Assembly (NCBI GenBank): GCA_033064195.1
Contig: JARBJD010000039.1
Coordinates: forward strand, 62,001-126,000
Direction: 5' to 3'
Source: Blattamonas nauphoetae
Lineage: Eukaryota > Preaxostyla > Oxymonadida
DNA: 64,000 nt
Part shown: in pieces, positions 45,819 to 58,017 of the stretch
How the letters are laid out: the number at the start of each line of letters is the position of its first letter
How positions within the stretch are numbered: the stretch's first letter is position 1
Translations under genes and position numbers: made by a program
The notes under the pieces: generated by a model
What the model was told of the DNA's origin: nothing
The model's input: only the letters and a program-made list of their open reading frames with translations
Databases searched by the model: none

Positions 45819-47199
45819 TCGGTAGAATCAATCTCATTCGTCTTCTAGAACTATATCTCATCTCAAGAATTGTAAAGGAAATGAAGATTTGAGGGATAGG
45901 GTGAGTATTGATGGCTACTGGACCAACCAAGCCTTCGGAATCGGTCAATGCCACCTTCGTTTATTTATTGCGTCAGAAAAACTGTAAATGATTCATACGG
46001 TAGAAAATCGTTTGAAAATGTCATCATATTCGCGAAAAGTGGGGTTAGAAGATGAAACAATGAGAATGGACGATTTATGTCTTGATCAACCCGGATTCTT
46101 TTTTTTCATTTATCACAGAATAAAGGTGGTCAAAACTGTGAAAAGATACATGATTTTGGATTATTCAAAAGAAAGAATTCAGAAAAGATTATTATAGGTA
46201 TATCTGTGTGGCCAGCCATCAAGGCGTGGCCACTGGTCAGGAGGTTTACTCAAAATATGGGTCAGGATCCTATTTCTCGATCGGTCAAGTGCATGTTCAA
46301 AAACGATTCATGAGATAATAAACACATGAGATGGATCAAAGAAAAAAAAGTTAGATGAGAGAAGTTCACCGAAAAGTGCACCAAAAAAAGAACTCACTCT
46401 GAGAGAGTACTCTCATCAGAGTTGTCCTGATGATCTCTAAAACCCAAATTTGACATATCGGGTTTGAAAAAAAAGGTTGGGTTCAACATTTGACTTCAAA
46501 AGGCTCCATGGAACCAGTGCTGAGATGAAACCCATGAAAGAGACTTGAGAAGAGATGAGAACACTGAAAAGATGAATAAGAAATCAACAGTGCTGGTCTG
46601 GCACTATACATGAATGTCTAAATCGCCTCCTTGATTGACACAATTGTGAATCTTGTATGAGACGGTATCCATACTTTGTAGAAGAGTCCAATAAGGGAGA
46701 TATGTTTTTTTTCACTTTTTTTCCACATAAAATGACAAGCAACTCATTCAAGTATCAATCGAAAAACCATTTCATCTAGTGATGCACTCTGGAATGAATA
46801 ATGTGACGGTACTACAAAATCTTATGTCTGGCAAAAAGATACATCTTGAAGAATATGGGTCAGAATTTTGACATCATTCATAAGGTCGAAGGCTAACATT
46901 CAAAACCAGTATCCTCTCATTGTTGAGAAATGAAACAACTTCTCTCTAGAATTGGTGCGTGACATGATTGAACGGATTTTTCGAGATCTGTGATCGAGCC
47001 GTGACAAGAGTGGTCAATTTCGTTTTTTGTTTTTGACAGTCGATTTTTTCATGATACCTATAATATTCACTATATACAAAGAACGTCTACAGCTATTTGA
47101 AAATCATGGAACTGCAATATCTCATTGCACTTGATCTCATCCACTTTAGTGATGAAAGAAATCTGGAAATGATACCCACAACTTTTGTCTCCTTTTTTT
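45819..47199. other. Gene-free 1.4 kb upstream of the receptor gene
   Basis: AT-rich with short frames only. A local stutter around ACTCTGAGAGAGTACTCTCATCAGAGT (~46396-46422) is a weak palindrome of unknown meaning. Nothing else stands out. Confidence 0.45.
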
Positions 47200-47204
47200 C
47201 AAAA

Positions 47205-47375
47205 TATTTATTTCACCAAAAAACCTCAAAATCGGTTCACGAGTTGTGAAGATATAGCCAATACGATTTTTTGAATCGGGCAAAAGGGTGAATTTTGAGG
47301 TTTTCTCTGATTCACATGGGTCTATAATTCTATTTTTTTTTTAGTTTGACCTATCAAGATTTTTCAACCCCTGAT
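47205..47375. mobile_element. Truncated copy of the B/H MITE family
   Basis: The stretch TTTCACCAAAAAACCTCAAAATC ... CGGGCAAAAGGGTGAATTTTGAGG ... TTTAGTTTGACCTATCAAG follows the right half of element B in order (CCAAAAAAACG, CATCGGGCAAATGGGGG, TTAGTTTGACCGATATTG). The outer tip and target duplication are missing, so it is an old fragment. Confidence 0.6.
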
Positions 47376-47383
47376 CCCCGAAT

Positions 47384-47602
47384 ATGGAAATATTGTGGAT
47401 TCATCAAACGTCTATGAACACTACTCTTAGTTTTCTTGAAAAATTCACCAATGATATCGCAGAAACAAATGATTGGGATTCTATTTTGAATGTTCACAGA
47501 GAAGCTCCTCCAGTTGATAGCTTCACTAAAGAACTGAATGAAACGCTTGCTTGCAAAGTGAAGCAATATTTGGATGATCGAAAACAAACCATTTCGGCAT
47601 GA
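47384..47602 (+). CDS. Possible small gene or exon, 72 residues
   Basis: ATG 47384 opens MEILWIHQTSMNTTLSFLEK, and the frame continues FTNDIAETNDWDSILNVHRE to TGA at 47600-47602. Amino-acid use is protein-like, but the frame lies between MITE fragments and has no recognisable family. It may be an exon of a gene disrupted by elements. Confidence 0.25.
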   Translation: MEILWIHQTSMNTTLSFLEKFTNDIAETNDWDSILNVHREAPPVDSFTKELNETLACKVKQYLDDRKQTISA

Positions 47603-47763
47603 TCCTACCCCGTGCCCCCCTCCAATATTTTAAGAGGAGCTTTGTTTAATATCATTTCACGATGATTTAGTATTTATTTTTGGATTTGAGACCGGGTTTT
47701 GGAGATATAAATTCATCTACACTTCACCCGATCCTTTTTCCAGACACTTTTTCACAATGTCGG

Positions 47764-47813
47764 ATAGTCTTCACAGCCCCCCGCTCAAGAGCAGGGGGGG
47801 CTGTGAAGACTAT
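47764..47813. repeat. 50-bp near-perfect hairpin (C6/G7 core)
   Basis: ATAGTCTTCACAGCCCCCC-GCTC-AA-GAGC-A-GGGGGGG-CTGTGAAGACTAT folds into a stem of about 22 bp with a two-base loop and one bulge. Its ends ATAGT/ACTAT match the tips of the TAGT-type elements, so it could be two arms of such an element brought together with nothing between. Confidence 0.7.
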
Positions 47814-47948
47814 TGGTGAATTCTCAAAAGTAACATAGAAAAAAGGATCTTTGTGAAGTGTTGAAACAAATAATGGGCTGGATCGAGCCAAAAATGGCAG
47901 CTTCTTTTCGCCCTCAAAATCACAAAATTTTATCAAAAGTGTGTTTAA

Positions 47949-48547
47949 TAGATGTTTCAATAAACCGAACTTTTTATAAACCCGTAACATGGGGCTTGAA
48001 AAATATATATTGGTCGAACTAAGAAAAATCAAATTTAGTTCCGCGCCAAAACCCCTGTGTCGGGAGAAAACCTCAAAATACCCCCTTTTGCCCGATAAAA
48101 AAAATCGTTTCGGCAATATCTTCACAACCCATGAACCGATTTCGATGGAATTTTTCACAAACACGTTTTTTTGGTGAAATGAACATTTTGAAAAAAATTT
48201 GGAGAAACAATTCTGTATCTTTGGGAACATGGAAAAAAACCCATATTTTTCTCGACAAAAAATTCTTAGAAAAAAAAATCTTTTATTTTTTGAGCAGCTT
48301 TTGTCGGGATCTTTACGATTACAATGCATTTTATTTGATTCAAAACGGATGGCTGGTTGTGGAGAAAAAAGGGGAAAAAGTTGAGAAAAATGTGTGGACG
48401 CCCAAAGGAAACAGTATTTTGAGGTTTTCTCCCGACACAGGGGTTTCGGCGCGAAACCAAATTTTATTTTTCCTAGTTTGACCAATGTATATTTTTCAAG
48501 CCCCATGTTACGGGTTTTTGAATATGTACGGGTTATTGACACTACTA
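47949..48547. mobile_element. Element H: 599-bp foldback MITE, TAA target duplication
   Basis: TAA lies outside both ends (47946-47948 and 48548-48550). The tips are TAGATGTTTCAATAAACC (left) and, inverted, TAGTAGTGTCAATAACCC (right). A second motif copy, AAACCCGTAACATGGGGCTT, is identical in both arms. The interior is a long imperfect palindrome (CCCCTGTGTCGGGAGAAAAC near the left arm, its complement near the right) and matches element B in layout and length (598 against 599 bp). Long frames that cross it are a by-product of the palindrome. It is nested in element G. Confidence 0.85.
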
Positions 48548-48599
48548 TAATATGAAAATCCAGACATATTTGAAATTTTTTGTGAGGGGGCACGGGGTA

Positions 48600-49085
48600 T
48601 GATTAAGCCACCATTTCTTTATAAAGGAACCAAAAAAGTCGAGAAATGTCATTTTTCTTATCATCAAGAGTAAGACTGGTCTGATGTGACTTGTTTCCAC
48701 CTTCCTAAAATGTATCAATTCGACTTTTTCACGTGTAAAAATAACATCCTTTTTTGACGGATTGAAGTATAATTGAGGGGTGGAAAAGTGGTTCCATTTT
48801 GGATCGATCTGGGCCACTTTTCGCCCACAATCTGACTCAATTTGCACAAATTTCATGTTATTTCGGATTCAATCAAAGTGATGAGATCATTTTTGGAACG
48901 TGGAAACGAGTTGTATCATTCTGCAGGACAAACCGTGACGGCTTTTCAAGCTGATTATAAAATTGACAATCGCTTTGATTCTTAGAAAAAAAGTTGAGTG
49001 ATATTGATTGAGTCTTTGGGCTCGGTCAGGCCAGAATTGTCGATTTGATCACAACTAATGTTGATGATTCATCAATTCATGTACC
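48600..49085. other. Intergenic upstream of the Sec7 gene, with an element-D-like tip fragment
   Basis: About 490 bases with no gene. GGCTCGGTCAGGCCAG at 49019-49034 is identical to 14088-14103, the right tip of element D, but it lacks the final TATA and any partner arm. Confidence 0.5.
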
Positions 49086-52000
49086 ATGAACCAAGGAACA
49101 GAGTTTTTTTCAAAAATGAAAAAACTATGGGTGATGAAGCATTCGGACTTAGCAAAGGGATACAAGGCTATCCTAGACTCCCTTCCCATCCTTAAACATA
49201 AAGAACTCAAACAAAACCTTGAATCAGTCCGTGGTATGTCATCTTCTATATTTTCCAGATTCATTTTAATCACATTCCAGATTCCCTTCTGAAGGAGAAA
49301 CCTGAAACATGGTCTGTTCCTTTTATCTGACATTCTCTTGTTCTCTTTCATTTCCATTCCTCTTTCCATGTGTTATAGCACAGAGCAGTACTTTTCGCCG
49401 ATCAGAAAGGCATTCTCTGTTGGATCAACAAAAACACTCGAGATGTGTTTACAATGTCTTAAACTGTTCGTTTCAAATGGATTTATTCATGGAACTTCCT
49501 CATGGGATGAAAAAAATCATCAGTCATCATTTATCGATGAAATTGTCAATATGATCGAAACCGCAACTCGACACAATAAATACGAGATGCCAACCTTTGT
49601 AATATCTGTATTTACTGCTTGGTCCCTTCATTTTTCATCATATAGACCATTGAAACACTCCTCTGCTCTCCTCATATCTCCGTTCATCAACATCACATCA
49701 AATCACTTCTCATATCCTTTCTCGTCTCCTATACACTCATTGAATTGGTTGAAGATCAACAAAGAGCTCTAACAATCTTTCGAAATTCTTTAGCAGCACC
49801 ATTTGGTCGCTTTTTGAAAGAATCAATGAACAGAGACGACCAGATCTCCCTCCAAGAATCGATAATGTCCCCTCTAACTCCCCGTTCTCCTATTCCCGAA
49901 CATGAAATGTACACTCCGTCCCCCACTCTTCCCATGCATCCACGACTGACATCGACAGGACCAATTGCCAGTGAACGTAACAATCAATCAAGTTCTCCAA
50001 CAAACGACAGCCCAACTGATACGTTTCAAGGAGTGGAGCCATCGGGGGATGAGAACAGCGTGGAAGAAAAACAACAAGAACAAACGAACCAACCTTCCGC
50101 ACATCAAAACGAGCTCCGTGAGAAACAAATGGAGATATCCGAACCTCCCAAAGACGAAACACTTGAAGCGGAACACTCAATTATTGCTTCCGAGCCAAAG
50201 CCTCTTGAAGAAGGAGTTCAGATCGTCGAACTTTCAGAAGACCGTTCCTCAGATACTCCGATGAGCCCACCAAATCACATGTCCCTTAACACTGATACTC
50301 CATCATTTTCATTGGTTTCCCGTTCGCCACTTCCCCAATCTTCAACTCCAGGTTCTGACAAAGAACCGACGCTCCTCGATGACTGTTGTTACATCCTCTC
50401 AACGCTCTGCCAGTTGGGGAAAAGTGCAAACAAGGATCACGAAAAGTATTTCCAGAATCTTTCTGTTCCTATCGTTGGGCAAGACCTTCTCAGGTGTTGT
50501 GAAGACTTCAAATTGTTATGTCTCACTGGGACACGGCATGTTCTCACAACTCGCGCCGACGCCTTCAAACATAAACAACTTATGCATGTTGTTAAGCGGG
50601 ACGTTGTCCAACTTATTCTTCACAATCTCGCACATTCACATCTTCAAGTCTTCCGATTCTCCCTCGCAATCACATCCCAAATCATCATCCTTTACCAACT
50701 GAAATGTAAAGATGAACTGTCCTTTATTCTCCCCATTTTGATTAAATCAGCGCAGCTCTCTGAAGTTGATCGATCCTTCTTACGAACAAATGCATCCCTA
50801 CCGGAACTTAAAGAACGAACAAGCATCGTTGAACTTCTCACTGTCACTTTTAAACTGGATTCTTTCCTTCCAAATCTCTTTTTCACGTTTGATTGCGATA
50901 TTGCCCAGCCCAATCTGTTCGAGCAGCTTATCCTGCTGATATGCGAACTTACCTCAGCTCACGCTCTCGCACGACCAGACCAAGACCATCTTCCTCCATT
51001 CGTGATGACCCAAGGAGAATATACTCTCCAGAAACTCGAAATAGTTGGTCTGAGAGCTCTGAACACAATTGTTCAATCACTGACCCAATGGGCATCAGCA
51101 CACGCTCTGCATGTCGTTACTAATGATCCTCGAGAAGCTGTTGCAGCTCCTAAAGAGACTGACATCGAATCAGAGACAACTTTTGGCGCGACACGAAAGC
51201 TTCGGCAAAGACTCGAAAGAGGAATCGAATTATTCAACAAATCATTCAAAAAGGGGATTGAATTTCTGACAAGCAATGGAATTTGTGAACATACTCCCGA
51301 AAGTCTCGCCCAGTTCATCTTTGAGAACGAAACTCTCTCCCGTTCACAAATTGGCGAATTTTTTGGACAAGCCGGAGAATTCTACATTGAAACCACACGG
51401 TGCTATCTCAGTTTATTCAATTTCGAGGGTACTTTCATTGACCAAGCTCTGAGCAAGTTCCTCTCGACTTTCCGCATCTCTGGTGAATCTCAGAAGATAT
51501 ATCGAATCATCGAATGTTTCGGTGATGAATACTTTGAACAGAACCCAGGCTCCTTTCCCAACGCGGAATGCGCCTTTATGATTGCATACCAATGCCTCAT
51601 TCTTCATTCTGTCGCCCACACTGGTATGCTTGCCCAACTTCCAAAACATGTCTTTGTCGAACAAGGACAAGGCCAAGGTGTGTCAGATGACTATCTCAGA
51701 GAGGCCTACGATCGTGTCATAACGAACGAAATCAAAGTCTTCAACGATGATGACGAACGCACTCAAGCTGCCCTCGCTGATCAGAAAGCGAAGGTCAAGA
51801 ATAAGAAACAGTTAGAAAAGAAGATGAAGGAAGAAGCAGAGGAACAAAGGAAACTCCACGCCCAGCTTATGTCCGAGCGGATGAACGATCTCCAGAAGAA
51901 TCAAGAGTCAAACTTAACGTTGGGACAGTCAATCGTCGTTGAGAACGGGAATCTGGCCAAAGTGCTCGCATCTCCCTCTCTCGTCGAACAAACAAAAGGA

Positions 52001-55000
52001 ATCTTTGATGTTTGCAGCATCCCTCTCTTCGAATCTGCCTTCGCTTGTCTCAAAGCAACGAAAACACCTGAAGTCGTCAAACTGAGCCTTTCAATCATCA
52101 AAATGCTCGTCCACATGGCTGCCATGTTTGACATTCCTGACCAGCTCGACTCGTTCATGTGGAAACTCTCAACTTTCATTTCAACCTTCACAAATTACCA
52201 GGTTGAATACAAACACGTCCAAACGATCTCACTCCTCTTTTCGTTTGCTGACACGAAACTACACGATGACGACACAAGCGGCGATGGAAACATGCTCCGA
52301 CACAATTTCCAATATCTCGTGGCGCTGAGTGGAGATCTGCACGAATTGTATCAAATTCATTGCACGCAGAAAGAGAAAGAGGAAGAGCTGAACTCAACGC
52401 TCTCCCGAATGAAGTCTCTCCACAAAGAAGACAAACCAAAGGACATCTCCAAAGCGGAGAAAGAAGCGCTCACCTCGACAGATGAAACAGCTCCGATTGC
52501 GCAGTCCTGCTTCACAACCTCTCTCAACGGACTCCAACAAGCGTACACCGCAAAGAACGCGTATTCATTATTCACCACTTTCAACTTCTCGTTTGGTGTG
52601 ATTGATTCATTCTACTCGAACTCGATCAACTTGAATGCCAGCTCTTTTGTGTCGTTCATGAACGCTTTGTGCATCTTCACCGAACGAGCAGTGAGCTCGC
52701 AGATGCTTCGAGACGACGGACTTTCACCGACAAACCCGTCGCTGACTTCAAACGCTCTCCATTCGTCGTTCACCATTGCGTTGTTCTTCCTCTCCAAACT
52801 GATCGATGTCTGCACGAATAACAACGAGATCAGACCACTCGGCGTGTGGGATCGTCTCTGGCCCTCTCTTTCCTCGCATCTCCTCCACATCATTGTCTCT
52901 CTCGTCTGCTTGGACAACACTGACCCGTCTTCGCTCCAACAAAAGGACAACATCGAAACAATGGTGATTGCAGCTCTCAGAAAAATTGTTCTTTCCATGT
53001 TTTCCAGACACGATCTAAAATGCCCGATGCCAATCCCATTCTTCCTGAAAAAAATGAGAGAGGAGGAAGATGAGAAAGACAATGAGAAAGAGAAAGAACC
53101 CACAGAGAACGAAGACAAAAAGAAAGACGACCAAACAGATGACTCAACTCAGCGCCAATCCAGATATCTCCTGAGCCGTTCAGCAACTGCGATTCCATCC
53201 AAAAAGCCAGACTCTCTCCTTCCATGGGCTGACCTCATGACCACACAGCTCACGCGTCAGCCTGGTGTCAACATCACGTCCCGTCAGTCCATCTTCCTTC
53301 GGCCGTTTGAATCCCTTTCCACGAATCATGTTTCTCTCAACATTCGACGACTCGCCCTCCAATGCATCAAGCAACTTGTTGACACGTCGTCGACCAAATT
53401 GTTGTCTGGTTGGCATTCAGTTTTCACAGTTCTGAAACAACTGGCCAACAACAACGAAACAATCGACACTGCCTTTGGAATCCTTGTGAATGTTATTGAG
53501 ACAAAAGCACACCTCTTCGTTCCTTTTGGGATCTCCAGCTGCGTGGCCGCTCTCGTCGCATTCATCAAAAACGAACACAGCATCCAAATCACCAATTCCG
53601 CCATTCTTCTCCTCTCCTACATCATCGGTGTCGTCGGCGGTGATCGAGACCTGAACGAGTTGCCCATCACCAAGCTCAGCGAGAAGCCAGACGCCAAGGC
53701 CGCTCGCATCGCCGCACACCAACCAGCGTCCCCCGCCGAGGCCGAACTGATTGCTTGTGTCAAATCCCACTTCGGAGTATTCGACTATCAGCACCTCGTC
53801 GAATTCTTTTATCCCGTCTTTGTGGGTTTCTTCGAAGCAACAACCGACAAACGATTGAACGTGCAGAAACACAGCTACACGTGTCTGTTCGATCTCTTCA
53901 AAAAGTACTCCTCTCGGTTCCCTCCCGAATTCCTCCAATTTCTGTGGAACGGGCTGATCAAACCCATCATCGAAGATTTCCGAATGACGATGATGACACT
54001 CCCAGCGAAGACTGTTGCGAGGCCACGAACGACATCGGATTCAGTCGACACCGCACGAGGCAGACAGAACACCATCACAGCATCTCCAATGAACGATGCT
54101 TCACCGTCAACACCTCAACCCAAAACAGAAACATGGTTGGACGCCATTTTTGATCCAGTGATTGAAAATCTGATCGAAATTGTGGGCACATCATACGACG
54201 CACTGACGGAGCAGATGCAGCCGGAGATGCGACAGGGAAGTCAGCTCCACCCGACGACACATCCCATCGCCGACATTTTGGATATCCTGTGTTCGTACAT
54301 CCTCCTTCCAAACTCGACAAACGAGGAAGGAATCTCGCATCTGACAAAGTTGGTTATCACCACATCGGCAAAGCTCAAAGATACGGAATGGACGAGTGTC
54401 ATCGATCAGTACACAAGACTGATCGAGTCTTCCATTCCCATCTTCTTCGTCCCTTCAAAACTCCCGTCCACCGAACCTCCCTCCCCTCAGCAACCCTCAC
54501 CCTCTCCCACTGCCCAATCTCCATCTCCCACATCCCCACCATCGAGTTCTCCCGAACCCCAAAACAAAACACCGACCACGTCAAAACCAAAACATCTCGC
54601 ACCAACGCCTCCCGCTCCTGTCAACGACACTTTCGTCAAAGTCAACAAAAAAGCTGTGCAGCGTCGGTCTGTCCTTCAGACTCGTCTGATGGGCAGTCTG
54701 GAGACAGTCATCAACCATCTTCAGCTCCACCCGCCACTCGAAAGCAACGTTCCAAGGCAGAGCCTGACCCACTTCTTCCTCTCTCTTCTGACATGCATCA
54801 GATATCTGACAAGTTACACCCAAAACTTCAACCGCGATCTGGAGGTCAGGACAAGAATGACGATTGAGGGCGTGGACAACACTCCTGACAGCGGCCCGTC
54901 GCTCTTCACGCTCGAAGCCACTGCGACATTGATCCTCCTCAACACACTCTACTCTCTCGCTTATCCATCTCCTCAGTCGAACTCGGAGGAAGCACCAAAC

Positions 55001-55801
55001 ACAACTCTTCCTGAAGAACTCCGCAGCAAAGCGAAGGATATGCTGATGAATGAAATCTTCACGTTCCTCATGTCACACATTGCTCTCCAGTGCGCCCACT
55101 CGCATCTCGAATCACTCTCCATCTTCGGACCCGCCCTCACCCTCGCTGTGAACTCACTCGACCTCCAACAATGGCCATCTCGCATCACTTCATACAAATC
55201 GACACTCTCCGACTCTTTCACATCCAACGACTTCAAACACCTTCTCTACATGTCATCCGTCTCGTCGTCCAACGTTCGGAAGGAAGTCACCACCCTTCTC
55301 ACCCATCACCAACTCCAAAACATCACCGACATCCCCGAAACCGACCCCAAAACCATCGTCCACACTCAACTCAGAGAATTCGACAAAGCGAAGAAAGCGC
55401 TGGAGGAGAGAGACGATGGGCAGCCCATCATCAAACTCGAAGACGTCAAAAATGGGATCATCTCCTACAAACTCGTTGCCCGGATGCAAGAGTTGAATGT
55501 GCCTCCGCATGCAGTCATCTGCTGCCTCCACACCCTCCACCGACTTCCCCAGTCTGAGCTCAACAACTTTGCTCCTCTCCTCTTCCCCATCCTCTCCATT
55601 CTGACTGATTCATCGTTCGCAGATTGCAGGAGATATGCGTCGTTGGTTATGACCAAACTGGTCCACAACCAACCCACCATTGTTCCGGATCCCGTCTTCT
55701 CCCATCCCTTTATCCAGAACTCTTTCGTTCTTCAAAACGGCCCCTTCCAGGTCCGAGATCAGTACTGTTTGGGTGTTCGGCCTAGCCTGGATGGAAAGTA
55801 G
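49086..55801 (+). CDS. Sec7/BIG-type ARF guanine-nucleotide exchange factor, four exons
   Basis: 2,184 residues; introns at 49234-49280 (47 bp), 49312-49378 (67) and 49599-49645 (47) keep frame. The N-terminus matches the DCB domain of large ARF-GEFs (EQYFSPIRKAFSVGSTKTLE, MCLQCLKLFVSNGFIHG, HISVHQHHIKSLL). A disordered insert (~residues 150-350) precedes the HUS-like region. The Sec7 domain, about residues 660-810, reads KGIEFLTSNGICEHTPESLA, FIFENETLSRSQIGEFFGQ, LSTFRISGESQKIYRIIECF, CAFMIAYQCLILHS. The catalytic glutamate finger is kept as Glu in FENETL (~693). A charged coil (KNKKQLEKKMKEEAEEQRKL) and a long helical C-terminal half (HDS-type) follow. It activates ARF at Golgi membranes for coat assembly. 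Sec7 motif 2 is more divergent than usual. The stop is TAG. Confidence 0.88.
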
Positions 55802-56096
55802 TTCCTTGTGCAAAGCTGTTATATCCATGATTTAATTCTGACACTTTTCTTTTCGAACCTGGTTTTCATTGTTGATTCTTCTCCTTACCACAAATTGTAC
55901 TTTTATCAAAACAAATTAAAAACAAGTGAAATGGATCTTATCTGTCTTGTCAACATTCTGGATGCTAGTTTAACAACATGTGAAATGTAGTATGAGGATG
56001 ACAGAACCTTTGGTGAAGGTCGATTTTGCGTGATAAAGGTTGAATAAAACTGCATGAACTATCTGGAAAAATGGTGCACGGTAGACAATGAAACAA

Positions 56097-57747
56097 TTAA
56101 TATTGCGAGAAAGGTGTGGAATCGAATGGGGTCCGAGGATCGAAGGCTGAGAGGTCGACACCTGAGTATGTGTCATGATCTTCGTCACGATCGAGTCTGA
56201 TTCGGCTTTCATCATTTGAATCTCGAGGTAATGTTGGTCCTAAGTCTGATGCGGGAAATAATGTGATAGGAAAGATATAAATCGAGAGAAGAAAAGAGGA
56301 GAAAAAAATCATGATGAATGAGTGACCAATTCCAAAAAATGATGACGGCGAGGGATACCTCTGGTATCAGATGGAGGATTGTCCCGTCGTCTTCTTCGCT
56401 CCAATTTCATTCGTACATCCTCCATCCTTCCCTTTTGATACCACAGGAGAAATCTCGATGGGAGAAGGGAAGCAAGACAAAATCCACAATACAAGAGGAA
56501 GTGAGAGAACATAGGTTGAGGGGCTGATGTTCGTCCGAGGAAAAGAATCGCATGTTCAGCAAATTTTACTGCTGATGGAACAAGGAATGAAGTGCGGCGG
56601 AATCCTGACATTTTCGATTGGACATAGAAGGGAGACAGAATTAGAACATCGATTTGAGAGATTCGGAGCTGAATAGAGGTCAGAATAGTGAATGGATCAT
56701 GGTTTGATCGTTTGAGGTGGCAAAGCAACAAGATGTTAGGCAGGAAGAAATAGCACACCTCCTCAGAAAGAGCTTCAGCGTACTTGAAAATGAAAGCCTT
56801 CGTTGCCGAGTATACAGCTTGGAGAGGGCATGCCCAGACGCCAGTACAACTTGACAGGAAGATGATGCCTCCTGGAAGACAGGTAGAAGAAGAGGATGAT
56901 TGAATGTTAAAAAAGATCAAGGAGGCAGATGTAGCAACAATATTGAGACGCATTATCGGAGGAGAAAGATACCCTTGTTGTTCTGTTTCATGAGTGGAAG
57001 GATCAATTTGGTGAGAGCGAGTGTGGCAGAACAGTTACAATTTACCATGGCATTCACATGACGATAATCATGTTCAGTGTATGGTCCTACAAAAGACGAA
57101 GAACAGTGAGACACGTTGCATGTGAACGAAGATTATCCACGAAAATAAGAGACCTGGAATTTCTGTATTCATTCCAACATTATTGACAAGGAGGGCGATG
57201 TCTCTATTTTCGATACATGACCTGACAAGAGGGATCCAGTTGATGGATGGTTGAGAGAAGTCAATCTCTGCGGAGATGACCTGACGGAAGAAGTAATTTT
57301 GATTGATGAAGAGAAAAGGAAATGAATGAAAGAATTGGAGTAGTGTTTTGGAAAATACAAAATGATCAGAGCGAATAGTGGATCAGAAAAAAAGCTGGAA
57401 ATACCTCAACATTCGGCGAATGGGAATGGATTGCTTCTTCGCATTCCATCAAAGACACCCGAGAACGACCAAGGATGATGATGCTAATTTGACAGAAGAA
57501 AAATTGATGAAAAAGAAAAGACGAACTTGAAGCCACGTTTTGCAAGGACTTCTGCAAACCCTCTCCCTATCCCAGAGCCTCCTCCGCTAACAACAGCCCA
57601 GGGTTTGAGAGTGCTTGCCCACCGTGTGTTTGCATAAGGTCCAATTCTTGGAAGAATGAGGTAGTGGTACAGGCTTCTGATAATGACATAAAGCAGGTAG
57701 ATCAGGACACTATATCCTATAAATGAGGCAATCGTGGCAAAAACCAT
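56097..57747 (-). CDS. 17-beta-HSD12/very-long-chain 3-oxoacyl-CoA reductase-like SDR, multi-exon
   Basis: Membrane-anchored short-chain reductase. MVFATIASFIGYSVLIYLLY is an N-terminal membrane helix, followed by LKPWAVVSGGGSGIGRGFAEVLAKRGF (cofactor motif GxxxGIG), NIIILGRSRVSLMECEEAIH, DIALLVNNVGMN (NNVG), TLALTKLILPLMKQNNKG, IIFLSSCTGVWACPLQAVYSATKAF (catalytic Ser and YxxxK) and VLILSPFYVQSKMSGFRRTS. The last exon adds DLGPTLPRDSNDESRIRL and ends FDSTPFSQY (TAA 56097). About six short introns are inferred; the one before the last exon runs from ~56359 to ~56250. The likely role is the second step of fatty-acid elongation, or steroid/ketone reduction, in the ER. The start is ATG 57747; the upstream TTG is not used. 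Confidence 0.85.
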
Positions 57748-58017
57748 GAACAAAGTTCAGATATGACGATTGCGGAGATTTGTTGAAATGTTGATTTAAA
57801 AAGTACACTTCAGATCAATATCCAATTTAGTACCCAGAGCAACATTTGAGCACAATTCAAGTAAAAAATCGTTTGCAGTCCAATAAAAACTGAAAGAGAT
57901 GAACTATGAAGAGATCGTTGCCCTGAATAAGAGGACACAAAAAAGAAATGGTGTTTATTACCGAGAAAATGAAGAGCAGCTGAACAAAACTAAAACATCT
58001 CTTTTCAAAACAGATAT

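Larger units (their letters stand above)
47606..48599. mobile_element. Element G: small inverted-repeat element containing element H
   Basis: TACCCCGTGCCCCC at 47606 and its inverted copy ending at 48599 form short arms, with weaker inverted similarity just inside. Element H (47949-48547) lies within, close to the right arm, so G without H would be about 390 bp. No target duplication can be claimed (TGATCC outside left, TGATTA outside right). Confidence 0.45.

Noticed and set aside
47724-48593. A 289-codon minus-strand frame and several overlapping plus-strand frames
   Set aside because: They cross the palindromic MITE H and the GC hairpin, have frames open on both strands, and show no protein-like composition.
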